Origin: Glandiceps talaboti
Lineage: Eukaryota; Hemichordata; Enteropneusta; Spengelidae
Assembly (NCBI RefSeq): GCF_964340395.1
Contig: NC_135559.1
Coordinates: forward strand, 10,985,259 to 11,049,258
DNA length: 64,000 nt
Direction: 5' to 3'
Positions 1 to 16,771 of the stretch are shown piece by piece. The notes under the pieces are model-generated. The model was not told the origin of the DNA. It saw only the letters and a list, made by a program, of their open reading frames with translations, and did not search any database. Position 1 is the stretch's first letter. The number at the start of each line of letters is the position of its first letter. Position numbers and translations under genes: made by a program.

Positions 1-1137
1 TTTCGAATTGTTGAGAAGGTGTTTTTTTCGAAAAAAACTCGACATTTCAGAAACCAATGTCAAAATTTATATTCTATACAAAAAGTATTTTTTTCTGAAA
101 TATGTAAATTATTATTTAAAAAATCAAACTTTACGGGGAAGATTAAAATTTAAGGAAATCACAGGTCAGCAACTGGCAGACGAAGGCGACTGCTTGCTCA
201 ACATTAATCACAAACATGCATAATGCCATATCTTCTTGCATAAATTTGCATATATAACTTGGTTGGCGCCATTCAGGTCAGGATAGCAGACCTCGTTGAC
301 GTTATAAATGTATAAGGCTAAATAAGTGTGTTTCCGATAGTCCGACCGACCCTACATTTTTTGTATGCAAAACGGTAATTTACTTCTATTTCCGTGTACA
401 CCTTCATGCCTTTGCCTCATCTGTAGTCACTTAAAGTGGCCATATGGATGAGAATTGGGTATTTATTTTGATTTTTATTTGATAAAACTGCTTCACTGTT
501 TTTGTACTTGAAAAAATAAAGCGAAAGGAAATATAGTTTACCAAGTTTATGTTCGCAACTCAATAAAATGCAAAACATTAAACAATGTGTAAAATGTTTG
601 TTATTGTACGTACAATAACACACTTGTTTTTTTTTGTTTTTGTTTTTGTTTTTTTTACACTCTTTCCATCTTTTTGCAATGTATTGAGTTATGTACATGG
701 ACTTGGTATACATGTTTGTATGTCCTTTCGCTTTATTTTTTCAAGTACAAAAACATAGTGAAGCTGTTTTATCAAATAAAAAATCCAAAATAAATACCAA
801 AGTCTCATCCATATGGCCACTTTAAAAAAAATTGTATTCTATAGAGAAACCAGGTATTTTTTTTAGACAGTACAGTCTGCATAACATGTTTGTCTACTTA
901 ACTGTAATAGTCTTCATTTACTTCTTTCACACCTCATCAAACTCACACGGATGTATTGTGACCGACGAATATCTTGGCGTCGAAATCAAATTAGTCGAAA
1001 TTTTTAAAAATTTGAAGTAAAATGAGATAAAATTCCGACCTACCAACCCTATTTTCCTGAAATCATGTTATCGGAAACAAACAATTTTATTTCATTTTGC
1101 CTAATAACTAATATTTTGCTTTATTTCTGTGTTTCAG
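1..1137. other. Upstream intron of the + strand Wnt11-like gene
   Basis: No coding exon is visible here on either strand. The first visible exon of the + strand Wnt gene starts at 1138 straight after a splice acceptor (gtttcag), so this stretch is probably intron and the gene's earlier exons lie outside the window. It contains an inverted-repeat element at 431-825. The short open frames at 8-223 and 832-1020 match no Wnt segment. Confidence 0.55.
431..825. mobile_element. MITE family 1, solo copy
   Basis: Foldback element of about 395 bp. The left arm begins TTAAAGTGGCCATATGGATG and the right arm ends with its near-perfect complement; the arms pair for about 100 bp each. The same ends and interior recur in the three GLYAT units (20174-20494, 28546-28851, 36422-36740). 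There is no coding capacity, so it is a non-autonomous DNA element by inference. Confidence 0.75.
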
Positions 1138-2283
1138 ACGGTTAAAACTAGTACGCAACATAAATGCAAATGCCACGGGGTGTCAGGAGCGTGTAATTTG
1201 AAAACCTGTTGGCTATCTTTGCCAGGTATGGAGGATATTGGTTTCAAACTAAAAAGAAAGTACGCGGGCGCAACTGAAGTTGTCAAGCAAACGAGTCGGG
1301 GTCGCGACACATTAATACCTCGGGACCGAAATCTGAAAAGATACACAGAACATGACTTGGTCTACCTTCAAGCGTCACCCGATTACTGTCTGGTTAATCC
1401 CGAGGCAGGGTCACTGGGTACAGTGGGGAGGTAAGTGACCTTTCACGCTTTCCCGGCGTGACATTTCAACCCCGCAAGTACACAGTCATAAGTAATATTA
1501 CATTTCTTAAAGGGAAACTGTCGGTAGCTTCATGGATCTTCCTTGGGGTTACGTTTATTGCTATGAAATATCCTCATATTATACCTAGCTATTGAAACAT
1601 GTTGAGTTATACCTAGTAACTGGTAGAGCTCTCACAAGGTATTCAGATGACTATTATTTATGACATAATATTTTGGTTACCAAAAATTGGAAAAAAACAC
1701 ACGTCACAATCTCAGTAACAAAGTTGTTTTTAAAGAACTGAACATCCAACATATTGTGTATTATATAAACCGACGTGTCTAGCTGGGTTCGGGATAAGTT
1801 ACTGACTGTCCCACTGAGTTTAGGCAAATAGGGTGTTGTTGCCATAACTTTGTTAACAAACTGTTAAGGAGTATGCCACGGAATAAAGATTATTCAATGC
1901 AAATGTACGCATATAGGTACGTCTTTAGTCATTACCGCTAAACGTATGAGATACTGTATGTAGGTGAATGAAGACCAATTTTTTATTTGGCCAGAGTTAG
2001 ATCACCTTCAATTGACGTAATTGTCCATTTGACTGTTTCTTACAGTTACTAGACAGATTCAAAGCTTATCACAATTTATTCAATACTTTCTATCCTATTC
2101 CCACATAGGTTTTGCAACAGGACATCGATTGGTAACGATGGGTGTGATTTAATGTGCTGCGGACGAGGCTACAAAAGTATGATGATGACGTTTGTCGAAC
2201 AATGTCAGTGTCGATATCACTGGTGTTGTTTCGTGAGGTGTAAGGAATGCAGTAAAACAGTGGAAGTACAAATCTGCAGATAA
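1138..2283 (+). CDS. Wnt11-like secreted ligand, last two exons (5' part outside window)
   Basis: Secreted Wnt signalling ligand, C-terminal part only. Exon 1138-1430 follows a gtttcag acceptor and ends at a gtaagt donor. Exon 2109-2283 follows cacatag and ends in TAA. Phase joins exactly (AG|G = Arg). The first exon contains [17 protein letters not shown], with the Ser that is lipidated in Wnts, then a LVYLQ.SPDYC...GSLGT block typical of Wnt11. The second carries [11 protein letters not shown] and a C-rich end with YHWCC and a terminal CR. Both exons are open. By eye the first exon is about 70% identical (68 of 97 residues) to exon 4 of the opposite-strand paralog at 8440-12183, and exon boundaries and phases are the same, so the two are paralogs of some age. 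Assignment to Wnt11 rests on the ATEVV...LIPRD...LVYLQ pattern. N-terminal exons are not in view, so I cannot say whether the gene is complete. Confidence 0.92.
1431..2108 (+). other. Last intron of + strand Wnt11-like gene
   Basis: 678-bp GT-AG intron (gtaagt ... cacatag). Apart from AT-rich sequence I see no repeat or embedded gene. Confidence 0.85.
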
Positions 2284-4088
2284 ACCTTTTGTGGAAAAAA
2301 CAATGGGATCTACGACAGGTTGCAATCTTGTACGTGTTCTTGAGAATCTACGTTCACAATTCTCCAAAAGTAGGGAATTACGAGCAGACGACATTTGTCA
2401 TTTCAGGCGGGAAACATGACAACTATTCAGCGCAGCCAGTGGGAATGAAAATCTGAATGATGCGCACGCGCACTCTTGGGAAATATATTCAACCACACTT
2501 CTCTAAAAGGGAGGCGGCTTTTTGGCGGCAAATGCCCGAAATCGGAAGAGGTTGTACTATATGATCCTCGTTCTGTAAGAGTTTTTGTGGTGTCTATGGA
2601 GGAAATTTAGAAAAGAAGAACAATATCTGTAAATCCGTCTGGAGAGGAACTTTAGGAGAACGATACGTAGTTGTGTATCTGTCTACAAGATTGAACTTGA
2701 TTCACGTTTGATATTCATATTCTCTGCATTATTTTTTCTGGTATATAGATGTACAGCTTTGATGTCAACAGTGTGGAAAACACTGGTCGATGATAAAAGT
2801 AAATATTTAGCTGAATATATTATATTGCAAAGAGGTTAATAATATTTAAGCTCGTGTTTACAGAGACCCCTATCTCCCCGAATTATTATATTTTGAGAAA
2901 ATTTCTCAGAAAAAAAATACAAGAATGTAATAGAAGAACTTAATGATTTTCCTATTTTCATAATTGTGCCATTGTCGCGATTACAATGTATTTGTATTGA
3001 GCCGCACTTTCATGGAGTCCAACTATACTAGGTTGCGCTGTCCACGCACACCGTGAAACAAGCTCGTATACGGTATACTATTAAATGAGTTGAATGTATA
3101 TACATTACTTATTGCAGTATTTAGTTATCTAGACGATTGTAAAAATGCCATAACCATATTTTGAAATCTAGAAAAAAAAAATGTATGGCCACCTAGATCG
3201 TTTTCATTGGTATCCCGATATTGAAGAAAATATTTAATAAAAATCATATGTCAGATAATATGCAGGATGTTAGATACTTAAATTACTCCGTAGAATGTAA
3301 ATATATAGAAGTCGTCCGGTGATTATGTCGAAATTATATATTTGGATAAAAGGTGACGTGACTTGTAGAGTAGCTTCGGCATCATGGTGCAATTATATAA
3401 AGGAACAATATATGCCATTGGTTACCAGTGTCATTAAGGCTTTATACTAGCCAATCAGAATTAACCACCGTCATGTCCAATAACTCAGCATATCAAGCAG
3501 CTCTTCACGTATGTAATGTTTTTTTTTGTGTTTTTAAAAAAAAATTATATTCACAGAATGGTAGCTTGACCCCCTTCAGTGTCTAATGCTTTCCCGCGAA
3601 AATATATTACTTAAATTTAGGTTTTAAAAAATAGGATTCGCATTATTTTCAGCTTCGTTTTGGATGCAATGGTAAAAACTACTCAGTTTTAGAAGACAGA
3701 CAAAACTTTAGAATTTAGAAATGTCATCGTGAACGAAAGTTCTACAAAAAATAGCTTAAATACTGTGAACTGAAGGGCCCAACCGTAGAGGGCGGTAAAC
3801 GACAAGACTTACCTCAGCATTGGATTGGTTTACAAGCTTGACGAACACATGTTTAGTTAACTCTTTTGCGATGTTCACTTATTACGTGATATTTCAATGA
3901 CCCACCGACTTCAAATTTTATTAGAGGTTTATATTATATGTCCGTCTTTATATGACGTCATTTTATGCAAATCAGTTTAAGTATACATTTTGTACAATAA
4001 ACGATTTTGTAGTCGGACTTGGAGTATTTTATTTCTGTGCGAATCTCTTTGATTTGATTAACACTTCATACATCCAGAAGTCTATTTG

Positions 4089-4090
<2 letters not shown>
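2284..4090. other. 3' flank of + strand Wnt gene, no gene seen
   Basis: AT-rich DNA after the Wnt stop codon. It presumably includes the 3' UTR, but no clear polyadenylation signal stands out close to the stop. No recognisable coding region, RNA gene or terminal-repeat element. Confidence 0.5.
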
Positions 4091-4149
<59 letters not shown>

Positions 4150-4199
4150 CACATATAGGCTTTACATTTTGTACTTCTACGTTAACCACCACCACTACC

Positions 4200-4252
<53 letters not shown>

Positions 4253-4358
4253 AATCATCCCAGAACCTCCTCCCCTCCTTCAGCTTTGCACCACCACCAC
4301 CACCACCACCACCACCACCATCACCGTCACCATCACCATCGTCACCACCACCACCACC

Positions 4359-4406
<48 letters not shown>

Positions 4407-4505
4407 AACAACAACAATAACACTAACATAACCAACACCACCACCACCAATACTGAAACTAACACAAACACAAACACCACCACCACCAAACACCAGCACC
4501 ATCAT
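4091..4505. repeat. Compound microsatellite: (GT)n then CAC/CAT/CAA trinucleotides
   Basis: A GT run (4091 to about 4149) is followed after a short unique spacer by about 320 bp of interrupted CAC, CAT and CAA trinucleotides. The long open frames that cross it (poly-Thr/Asn, poly-His and antisense Val/Gly) are products of the repeat and not genes. Confidence 0.95.
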
Positions 4506-6498
4506 CACTACTAGTAGTGTCAGGAATATAACACATGTAGTGTCCGTAACATGTGATGTCAGAAACAAGGCATATACATATACATACTAATATTTCGATG
4601 CCGAAGAGCAGAAAAAATGAGACTTGATTTATTCCTGAGCTACCTCTGATGAGCACTTTTAAACCTGTTAAAGAACTTTCCATTTTTTACTCCTTTTATA
4701 GCGCAATGTAAGTGAAGCATTGAATGTGAAATAGCCGTTTCTTAGCTAAGATTTGTGAGTTAAGAAAACAGAAAATATCTTATTAAAACGATTATCATGC
4801 CAAATTTGACCCATTCAGTACTGTCCAAGGAGAAAAAAAAGTGGCTTTCCTTTGTAGTTTCCGAAAAAGTACCTTATGATAATCTACACAACTAAAAGTA
4901 CATTATTGCCGGCTACCAGTTTTAATTACACTGGATATAACGGTAAGCATGTTAATAACGGAACACTTGGTTTAATCGTATTCAGTGACTTGGAGATTTG
5001 TTTAATCAAGTGTGTAGTACATGGTGCTCATTAAAGGGCATAAGCCGAGTGTCTACGTTTTTTTGGTAATTGTTGCAGCATTAATATACAGGTGCTTGTG
5101 GTATAATTCTATTTACCAGTACATGTATATTGGCAGACCTAAAACTCACTTTAGACATTAATATACAAACAATGTCATGACATGATTTGGTATACGTATA
5201 CTTTAAATTGAAACTCTATAGTATCTCTGGTTTGGTAGTAATTCACTGAACTGCTAAATTGAAACTCTGTGGCCTTCTGGTTTGGTAGTAATTCACTGAC
5301 AGAACTGCTAAATTGGAATTCTATAGTATCTCTGGTTTAAAGAAACCACTAACTTAAATTTATAAACACAGTCGCGGTTTTTTTGAGAGATGGTTCAATA
5401 GATTCTCACCAATGTTATGTAAAGCTTAGTTGATGGTTTTCAAACCACCATGTCTGTGGCTTGGATTACAGTGTAACGGGCAAGCATTCGCGTCTTTCAA
5501 TATCATTCATACAGCCCGTTTCATGATACCGTTCACCGACTCTGTTTGATATAGCCACGCAGAAACCAATAAAGAAGCCAAACATGATATACTAAACAGC
5601 AAGACTGAGTGAGTGCAGTTTCTTGCGAAAGTTTGTCTATGAAATGAGCGAAAGTGCCACCATGCATGCAGACATCAAATGCAGACGTCAAAACATTGGC
5701 GCCCGTGTGTCTTTGTCTAGTTGCAGTACCTATAAATGATTTATTCCACTGAAAATGTGGCAAGAAATTACAATCTTGATATCTCGTGTAGAATAATAGG
5801 CAGGTTTTTTTTTATTCTCGTTTCGGTGTAGTTGTATCAATCAGAGCCGATGAGCAGTAATAAAAAACGGCTGTATTTTTGTAAGCGGAATCACGATTTC
5901 ATATTGTTTATCGAATTCATTTTCGTTCATACTCAGATCAGTGACGCCACACTCTTGATTCAAATGACTTAGAATCACACTTACGATCATCATAAAACCA
6001 CAATTTATTGGTTATACGCCATACACACTATGTGTTTTGAGTTTTGAGTTTGAGTTTTGTAAAAAACTGACTTTTATTTTGTAATTTCTTATTTCTCGAT
6101 AAGAAATATTCTGAAACACACATTGTTTCACTGTTACAAGAGTAATCCTTTCCACTGCATTGATATGGAGTAGATGTACACGTACGTTCGGACACGGGTG
6201 CAAACTTGCTATGTTTAATCATGGGCCGCATGTATCACAACATTTAATTTAGTGAGGTAAACTCAAACAATAGCTTTCATTGTGTTTACACTCTTTCAAT
6301 TTAAGCAAACAGAAAGCTGACTACATCAAGTCAACCAACCATACCTACATGTACTTCTCTGCCACTTCCGCACACAAATGGACCGTAGCTCCAACAAGGT
6401 ATATGCAACCTGCTCTAAATAGGCGAATCTATGCCGTTGTTTGTTGTCATTTACTGTCAAGTATGGTATTAATGTTACAACTTTATCTGTTTTGCCCT

Positions 6499-6501
<3 letters not shown>
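4506..6501. other. Intergenic DNA between the two Wnt genes
   Basis: No gene recognised. It contains a short tandem duplication at 5205-5338. The ORFs at 5533-5763 and 6012-6231 (minus) have no recognisable domain. Confidence 0.5.
5205..5338. repeat. Tandem repeat, 51-54 bp unit, about 2.5 copies
   Basis: The unit begins AAATTGAAACTCTATAGTAT and contains tctggtttggtagtaattcactga. It occurs twice fully and once partly. Related wording (tctggtttggtagttgac, and the reverse in accaaaccagagtgcc) recurs near 55530 and 55805, so it belongs to a dispersed family. Confidence 0.75.
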
Positions 6502-6735
<234 letters not shown>

Positions 6736-7284
6736 CATATGTAGTAGGTTACTGTAGGAGCTCCTTATGACGGGATGGTCAGCATTTCATGCCTTGAAAT
6801 GTTTATTTTGGGTTAAACACATGTAACGTTACGTAATAGTTCAAAACTTACAGAAAATCTCTAAACAAAATCATTAACCAGTATTCATAACTGGTTTTAA
6901 CTTACATAAACAGCAAACAAAAGCCTCAGTGATACTAATCATTATTTATAACACCAACTACCCACATAAAGGTTTATATCTCAGCACTTTGAGGAAAAGC
7001 CCCCTCGTCTTGCAATATGATACATGTTTGAGTACTTTCTTTCTTGCTTTTTTTTTTTACGGTGGAAGCGGTGTGGTTCATTCATTGTGAGTCTGTCAAA
7101 CTTAACCAAATTATTTTGAAATACTTTATCCATTTTAAGGTAATATTATATTTGTTTTAACAACATTTTGTTGAAACTTAAATTTATAAACATAAACCAT
7201 GACCTCAACGTGACCTTTGTAAGATATCAACGGCATATGTAAGTTGTGAATTACAACAGAAGTAAGTAAGCTGTGAAGAAACAA

Positions 7285-7885
7285 AAGACAGAACAGATAG
7301 AACAGTTGCACGTGTCTGTCTCATACAGAGGGAAATTCATATACATTGTAATACAATTGTTGCATGTGTCTGTCTCATACAGAGGGTGATTTATATACAT
7401 TGTAATACAATTGTTGCATGTGTCTGTCTCTTGCAGACAATGACTCCGTGTAGCTGTCGTAATTTTGACAGACATGGGTAACAAAAGCATGCATCATATC
7501 ATGTTTGTATACCACGTGCGGACTATACCATGTAGACACATGCAACAATTATATTTAAAATGTATATAATTCACCCTGTGTAAGTGACAGACAATTGTAT
7601 TACAATGTATATAAATCACCCTCTGCAAGGGACAGACACATGCTACAATTGTGTTACAATGTATATAAATCACCCTCTGCAAGAGACAGACACATGCAAC
7701 AATTGTATTACAATGTATATAAATCACGCTCTGCAAGAGACAGACACATGCTACAATTGTATTACAATGTATATAAATCCACTCCGCAAGAGACAGACAC
7801 ACGAAACCATTATTTTAATACAATATGTGTATGAATCACCCTCTGCAATTAAAAGAGACAGACACAAGCAACAATTGTATCCGTT
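7285..7885. repeat. 54-bp minisatellite present in both orientations
   Basis: The unit (starting AGACAGACACATGCAACAAT, containing tgtatataaatcaccctctgcaag) is repeated in forward orientation from about 7535 to 7885, and in reverse orientation from about 7305 to 7436 (about 2.5 units). The two blocks are separated by about 100 bp of unrelated sequence, giving a large imperfect palindrome. ORFs on both strands (YNCITMYINH- and VIYIHCNTIVACVCL-type repeats) come from the unit and are not genes. Confidence 0.9.
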
Positions 7886-8439
7886 CTGACTTTTTGTTCT
7901 TGCACAGCTTACTTTCCTTTGCTATAGCTACTGACAAGCTCTAAATCGTGATAATAATAAGAAAGTATAGTAATTTTGATTGGATATCTTCACAGTGACA
8001 TGCAAGAGTTAACAAATAATATGCCCCGTAATATGTCACTTGTAAAGCAACAATATTTCTTTTTTAAAATCGGTGGTGCATTGAATGTGACACTGAGGTA
8101 CCTCGGCGTTTGTCTCAGTGAAATATTCTCATCTCAAACTTTCATGTAAAAAACCTTCTTTCCCTTACTGATGGGTAATGCTGTCGGCAAAGGAAAGTCA
8201 AGTTTGTTTGTTTGCTCTCTGCTCAAAAATTCCGTTTCTGCTAAAGGTGAACCCGAGGAAGAATCATAGAACCACAGGGTGGCATCGTAATGTCTGATTC
8301 TGTAGCTAAAGTCGGTGCATGATTCAGTGTCGGGGCGCCCTCACCCGTCGGCCTACCCTCTCTGGAGCAATTCCAGAAAATAACGATGGGGGCGCAACGA
8401 CAGAATCAATCTCACAGATTAGGTTCCATTTTCCACAGT

Positions 8440-12183
<3,744 letters not shown>

Positions 12184-12353
12184 CTTGATTGTTCAAGCCG
12201 TCGTGGTTGTCTGCAACCTCAGCAAGCCTCTAGGTTGTATGGTCTGATGGAAGTCGTCAGGTGAAACTTGTCCTCGTCAAGCATGTGTGTATTTCACATT
12301 TATCAAACTGAAATAAAATAAAATGTTATCTATTTTTTTTAGTTTCTTGACCA

Positions 12354-12727
12354 TGCCTAACAAAGAAATGTTTGGTACCGATTACGCTCACTTGTAGAAT
12401 AGTTAGGGTAGGTAGATGTTTATTTATATTATTTTTTTTCATATGTGAGTGTCTCGTTCAGGTAGTTATGTTTTCCATTGTTTTCCATATGGTCTCTATG
12501 TTATTGGTTTCTTCTCATCAGATGTACAACCATTACAAACAGGAAGAACAGTTTTACATTGTCTTTTTAAGTTGATGCCAGTTTCCGCATCCATTGTTTC
12601 TCGCAAGACTTCACACTTTCGCGATTTTATTACTTTTTTTCTCGAATACGTAAAAAAAAGTTTAGGGTCGGCGTGAAAAAACTAGGCGGGGTCGGGTAAC
12701 CGGAACCAAATAATTTTTATAGGCCCT
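12354..12727 (+). mobile_element. MITE family 3, copy 1
   Basis: About 375 bp with inverted ends. The left end reads GCCTAACAAAGAAATGTTTG and continues gtaccgattacgctca; the right end reads ggtaaccggaaccaaataat...taggcc, the imperfect complement. The same element in reverse orientation lies at 53579-53964 and a truncated copy at 50497-50740. No coding capacity. It sits about 170 bp upstream of the Wnt11-like start codon. Confidence 0.75.
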
Positions 12728-13235
12728 ACTTGTTTTAAAATTATTGTGAACTAAAGAAAACATGCCTGACATGCAGTATATAAAGAATTAACATTTTGAT
12801 AATTGGACGGAATGGTGGCTGAAAATCATAAGAAATTGGTAGACCAATTTATTCTTAGCATGTCGGCCAAATATTGAACATATTACAGCAAAGTTTAGGA
12901 TTCAAGCAACTTCTGTAATGCGCAGTAACCATGGTTACTAAACCTTATCAGTATCAGTATTTACAATTTATTGATTAACTGCAATGATACCCAGACCGTC
13001 TGTTAGCAATGTTTATATACGGACATCAAGCCAGTGTACACAATACTATAGGCGGAAAGTAGCAAGGTAATTCAACTAATTAGAAGTAATAAGCAAATAT
13101 TAACGTAAAATCATTTAATTTCGAATTATTGCTTTACTACAACTCATGGAAGTCATGGAAAAGGATTAGCTGCAATCACATTGTAAACTAGCAAACTAAA
13201 GAACCCAAGAACAATTAGCTATTATATGCAGTGTC

Positions 13236-13425
13236 GTGTATTGCACTACACTACACTACACTGCACTACACTACACTACACTGTACTGTACTACACTACA
13301 CTACACTACACTATACCACACCACAATAAACTACACCACTGCACTACACTACACTGCAATGCAATGCAATGCAATGCATTGTACTGTACTGCACTGTACT
13401 GTACTGTACTGTACTGAATTGCGCT
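13236..13425. repeat. ACTAC / GTACT pentanucleotide satellite
   Basis: Degenerate cactacacta repeats grade through gcaatgcaat into gtactgtactg repeats. The left and right halves are roughly complementary, so the tract could fold back. ORFs across it (TTLHYT, CTVLYC) are repeat artefacts. Confidence 0.9.
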
Positions 13426-14099
13426 GTTCAATCAACTCAGTGGTCGCACTTCAATCATACTCAAGAAGAACACAGGAGGTCATAAGGAATGAGTCACTGA
13501 GTCATCAGTATGCCAATTACCAATCAGTAACTCAACAACAGGAATGTATGTACCGTTGACAGGTCTCGAACTGACAAGTTTTTTCACTGTAGGGAGTTTT
13601 CCCTGTGATTCACCACGTCAGTTACTCATCATTACTCTATGCGATGACTGTATCAATTTGCTATCTTTCTGAAGTAAGTTTGAAGAACAAATCAATGTCT
13701 AATGAGGCCCTAAGCACACAAAACTGGTGAAGGTCGCGAGACCTATTGAAAATCTATTGCGTTTTTTTTCTTTCACGATTTTTCTACAATAATAGTTGTA
13801 ATATATCCGAGTTGCTTTTCATTCAGGTCTATATGCATACCAAAACAACCTTTGGTTCAGACATTTTTGGCTATCCGGTATATATAGGGAACGCATTGAC
13901 TGAGTACTAATTCTATATGCTGAATTTAATTGATGACGTAGAGGATTACGGTATGGCCGGGAACGAGTTAACGCCAAGTCAAATATAGAATATCCGTAAC
14001 GGTACAGTTTGATTTTCGTAATTAACACGGATTGAATTTACCGTGAATTTACTCGAGGTAGGAAGCCATTGAGGCTTTTAAAGACCCTGTGCGTGGTTA

Positions 14100-14370
14100 T
14101 CAATACACTGTTTTAAAATCATTAACTGGTGAATTAGCAATAACCCTTTCTGGTAAACTGTTCCAAATGTCTATGACACGTTGACTGAAAAAGTATTTAC
14201 GTATATCCAATCTGGATCTGTCCTTAAATAATTTCAAACTATGTCCTCTTGTTGTCGAAGTAGATACTTTGAAAAACACAACTGGATCAACGAGAGTATG
14301 TCCATGGAAAAGTATATACACTTCCAACAAATCTGCTCTGATCCGTCTGGTTTCTAAAGGTAACGTTAAC
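14100..14370 (-). pseudogene. Non-LTR retrotransposon C-terminal remnant
   Basis: The minus frame 14330-14100 reads ADLLEVY..., then TRGHSLKLFKDRSRLDIRKY, then FFSQRVIDIWNSLPERV. This is the conserved C-terminal tail found after the reverse transcriptase of CR1/L2/Jockey-like elements. Upstream the reading frame is broken by stops and shifts, and no polymerase core is visible, so it is a degraded 3' fragment. Confidence 0.8.
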
Positions 14371-14534
14371 GTTAAGCCAAACCACGTCTAAAGTTAGCAT
14401 ATTTTTACGAAACTGGTTTTCGTTTAGACGACAGGGTGGTTGTAACCAGTCAATGCTAAATGTTTCCCACAAGTACATGCACGTTCAACAGAATCGTTAA
14501 CTATAGAATTCTAACGAACGACATTTCGTCGACG

Positions 14535-16680
14535 CGTCATTCCTCGCTGTTTTCCGTCTACACAGTCAGTAACATGAGGAAAACAGACATCTAAAAAAAG
14601 ACAGTTTTATTTACTCAAATTGTACAGGTCACCCAGAACACCTTTTCACCGGTTAAACGGTTCATATAAGTAATTATGGGGACAACTTGGTATGGGTACA
14701 GACCTTTGTACTGCCAATGCATGTCAATCACCATCACAATTGTGTCTGTGACATTATGAATAAGTCGTGCTCTTGAGAGTCCTAACAACACGACAATAAT
14801 TTTACACTTACAACCAAGTAGATTCAGGGCGGTCCTTACATTCATTCCGGAGCGAACGAATGTTCAACTAATAAACTATGTACGAGTGTAAGGAAATGAA
14901 GGAAGATCGACCACGAGTTTTTAACGACAACGAAGTATCACTCGTCTAGTACTTGTCGTGAGGTTCAATCCTGTTCAGTTAGAACATTGCCTTCAATGCA
15001 CCGTCATTAGTTCGTATGTTGGCCTGTATAAAGATCTGACCCTTTAGTTCATGACACGATCAGTCCTATGATATGACATTAAGCTATTTTCCTAGGAGAG
15101 GACACTACCTCTCTGAAGAAATTCTTGCTGCTAGAAAATGCACCACATTTTGGTAGAACTCACCAGTTCACCAGGTACGCCTCCGTGATTACCACCGCTT
15201 AGTTTATGTTCCCTAGGGTGCGATGATGATCAGCCCAGCGGGCCAGTCTGCGGCATCCAAAACATCGACGAAGTTATGCACCCCTCTACGAAGACTTGAA
15301 AATTGTTGTCGTCGTTAGTATATTTGTCCTTTTGTCAGCCACAGTCTGCATTCAAATCTCTTAGAAATGAGAAATAGTAAGCCTCTATGCAGAAAAATAA
15401 TGCGTAAACAAAGGATGTCCATGGGCTTTGAGATGAGTCGAACTTAAAACGACCCACGCATGCGTACTCATTGGCAACTTTGCTATCCGTATCACTAAGT
15501 CAGCTAAGAGTGCCCGCCTTGATATGCAATGATATCTCTGTCGACATGACAACGGGATTTACCTCAATGTAAAGAGCACCGGATGTCTCTGCTTTTGTCT
15601 TAGTATTCTCAAGAACTTTATATGATTTTGAATGCTCGAGATTCAAGCTAACATTTTCAAAGCGAGTGCCACATCGATGACGACTGTCGATGTCCTTGAC
15701 ACTGTTTTTACGAACCAAGTGTTCAACTTCTGTTGAGGAGTGTATTGAGGTGGCCCTTATCCTTGGCTCTTTTATACCCCGTCTACGCATAGAAAATACA
15801 AACTAGTAATTTATATCTTGGCAAAACAAAAACAGTGATCATCATCTTAACCCCCCCCCCCCACTCGTCAGACTTATAAGAGAGACAATACTGAAATTCC
15901 ACTTCTTATAAAGATTTTGTAATTTCTCCTTGCCAAATGTTTGACATAAGCTCATTCATAAGTATAACATATTTGGTAACATTCTTGAATGAAGTTGAAA
16001 TATGGCAAAAAGTTACAAAAACTTGAGAAATGTTACTCAAAAATTATTTCTGAAATTTTTTTGCGTGATTGAACAGGTGAAAATAATGCGAAGAACAATA
16101 ATTTGTGACATACGTACAAGTTCGCGTTCTGGTGAATTCTACAAAACGGCTCAAGCACTCTCTTTGTCTTGTTTTAATAAATATAAATGTATTCAAATTA
16201 AACAAAGTCACATTCTCAAGTCGCAAGGAGGAAATTTCGATAGAGGGCGTTTTGATATGAAAGAACTATCTCATTTTGCGTTGTGTCAATCAAGTGTCAT
16301 TCGGCCCTGTTGTGAGACATGGTGACACTTAGGTGACAAACGACATGGGTGGCATCCATTCTGTTGAATTCGTGCCAGGTTGTACTGTTACGGCTCATTT
16401 CTAACCAAATTGTACAGTTTGGAGATTCGAAAGATAGGCTTTTAATCAGATTTATTTGTTCAACGATTATTGTTTTGAACAGTAAACATTTAACACTTTA
16501 CGGTCTATCTGAAGACAGAATTTTCCACAGTCTGTATCTATGTTGTTGGATGGTAAGTTGGTGAACCTATCTTTGATGTGGTATCCGATAGGGTGGCGCA
16601 ATACATTTTGCTTACTGAATGGTCTAACTACACACACAGAATCTATGTGAGGCATGTACGATTACTTGTTATAAATCTGT
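14535..16680. other. Intergenic DNA, no gene recognised
   Basis: Contains an unrecognised 96-aa minus-strand ORF (15790-15500) with no visible domain, a short C homopolymer near 15850, and no terminal-repeat element that I can see. It includes acgcatgcgt followed by attggcaac near 15456-15480, resembling promoter motifs, but no adjoining coding exon. Confidence 0.4.
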
Positions 16681-16681
16681 A

Positions 16682-16682
<1 letters not shown>

Positions 16683-16771
<89 letters not shown>

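Noticed and set aside
832-1020. 62-aa ORF as a possible upstream Wnt exon
   Set aside because: No Wnt cysteine or motif match and no fitting splice sites.
4086-4568. Poly-Thr/Asn, poly-His and Val/Gly ORFs
   Set aside because: Arise from the GT and CAC/CAT/CAA repeats; no flanking coding signal.
7494-7889. CRISPR-like look of the 54-bp repeats
   Set aside because: Units are contiguous without unique spacers, present in both orientations, and the DNA is clearly animal.
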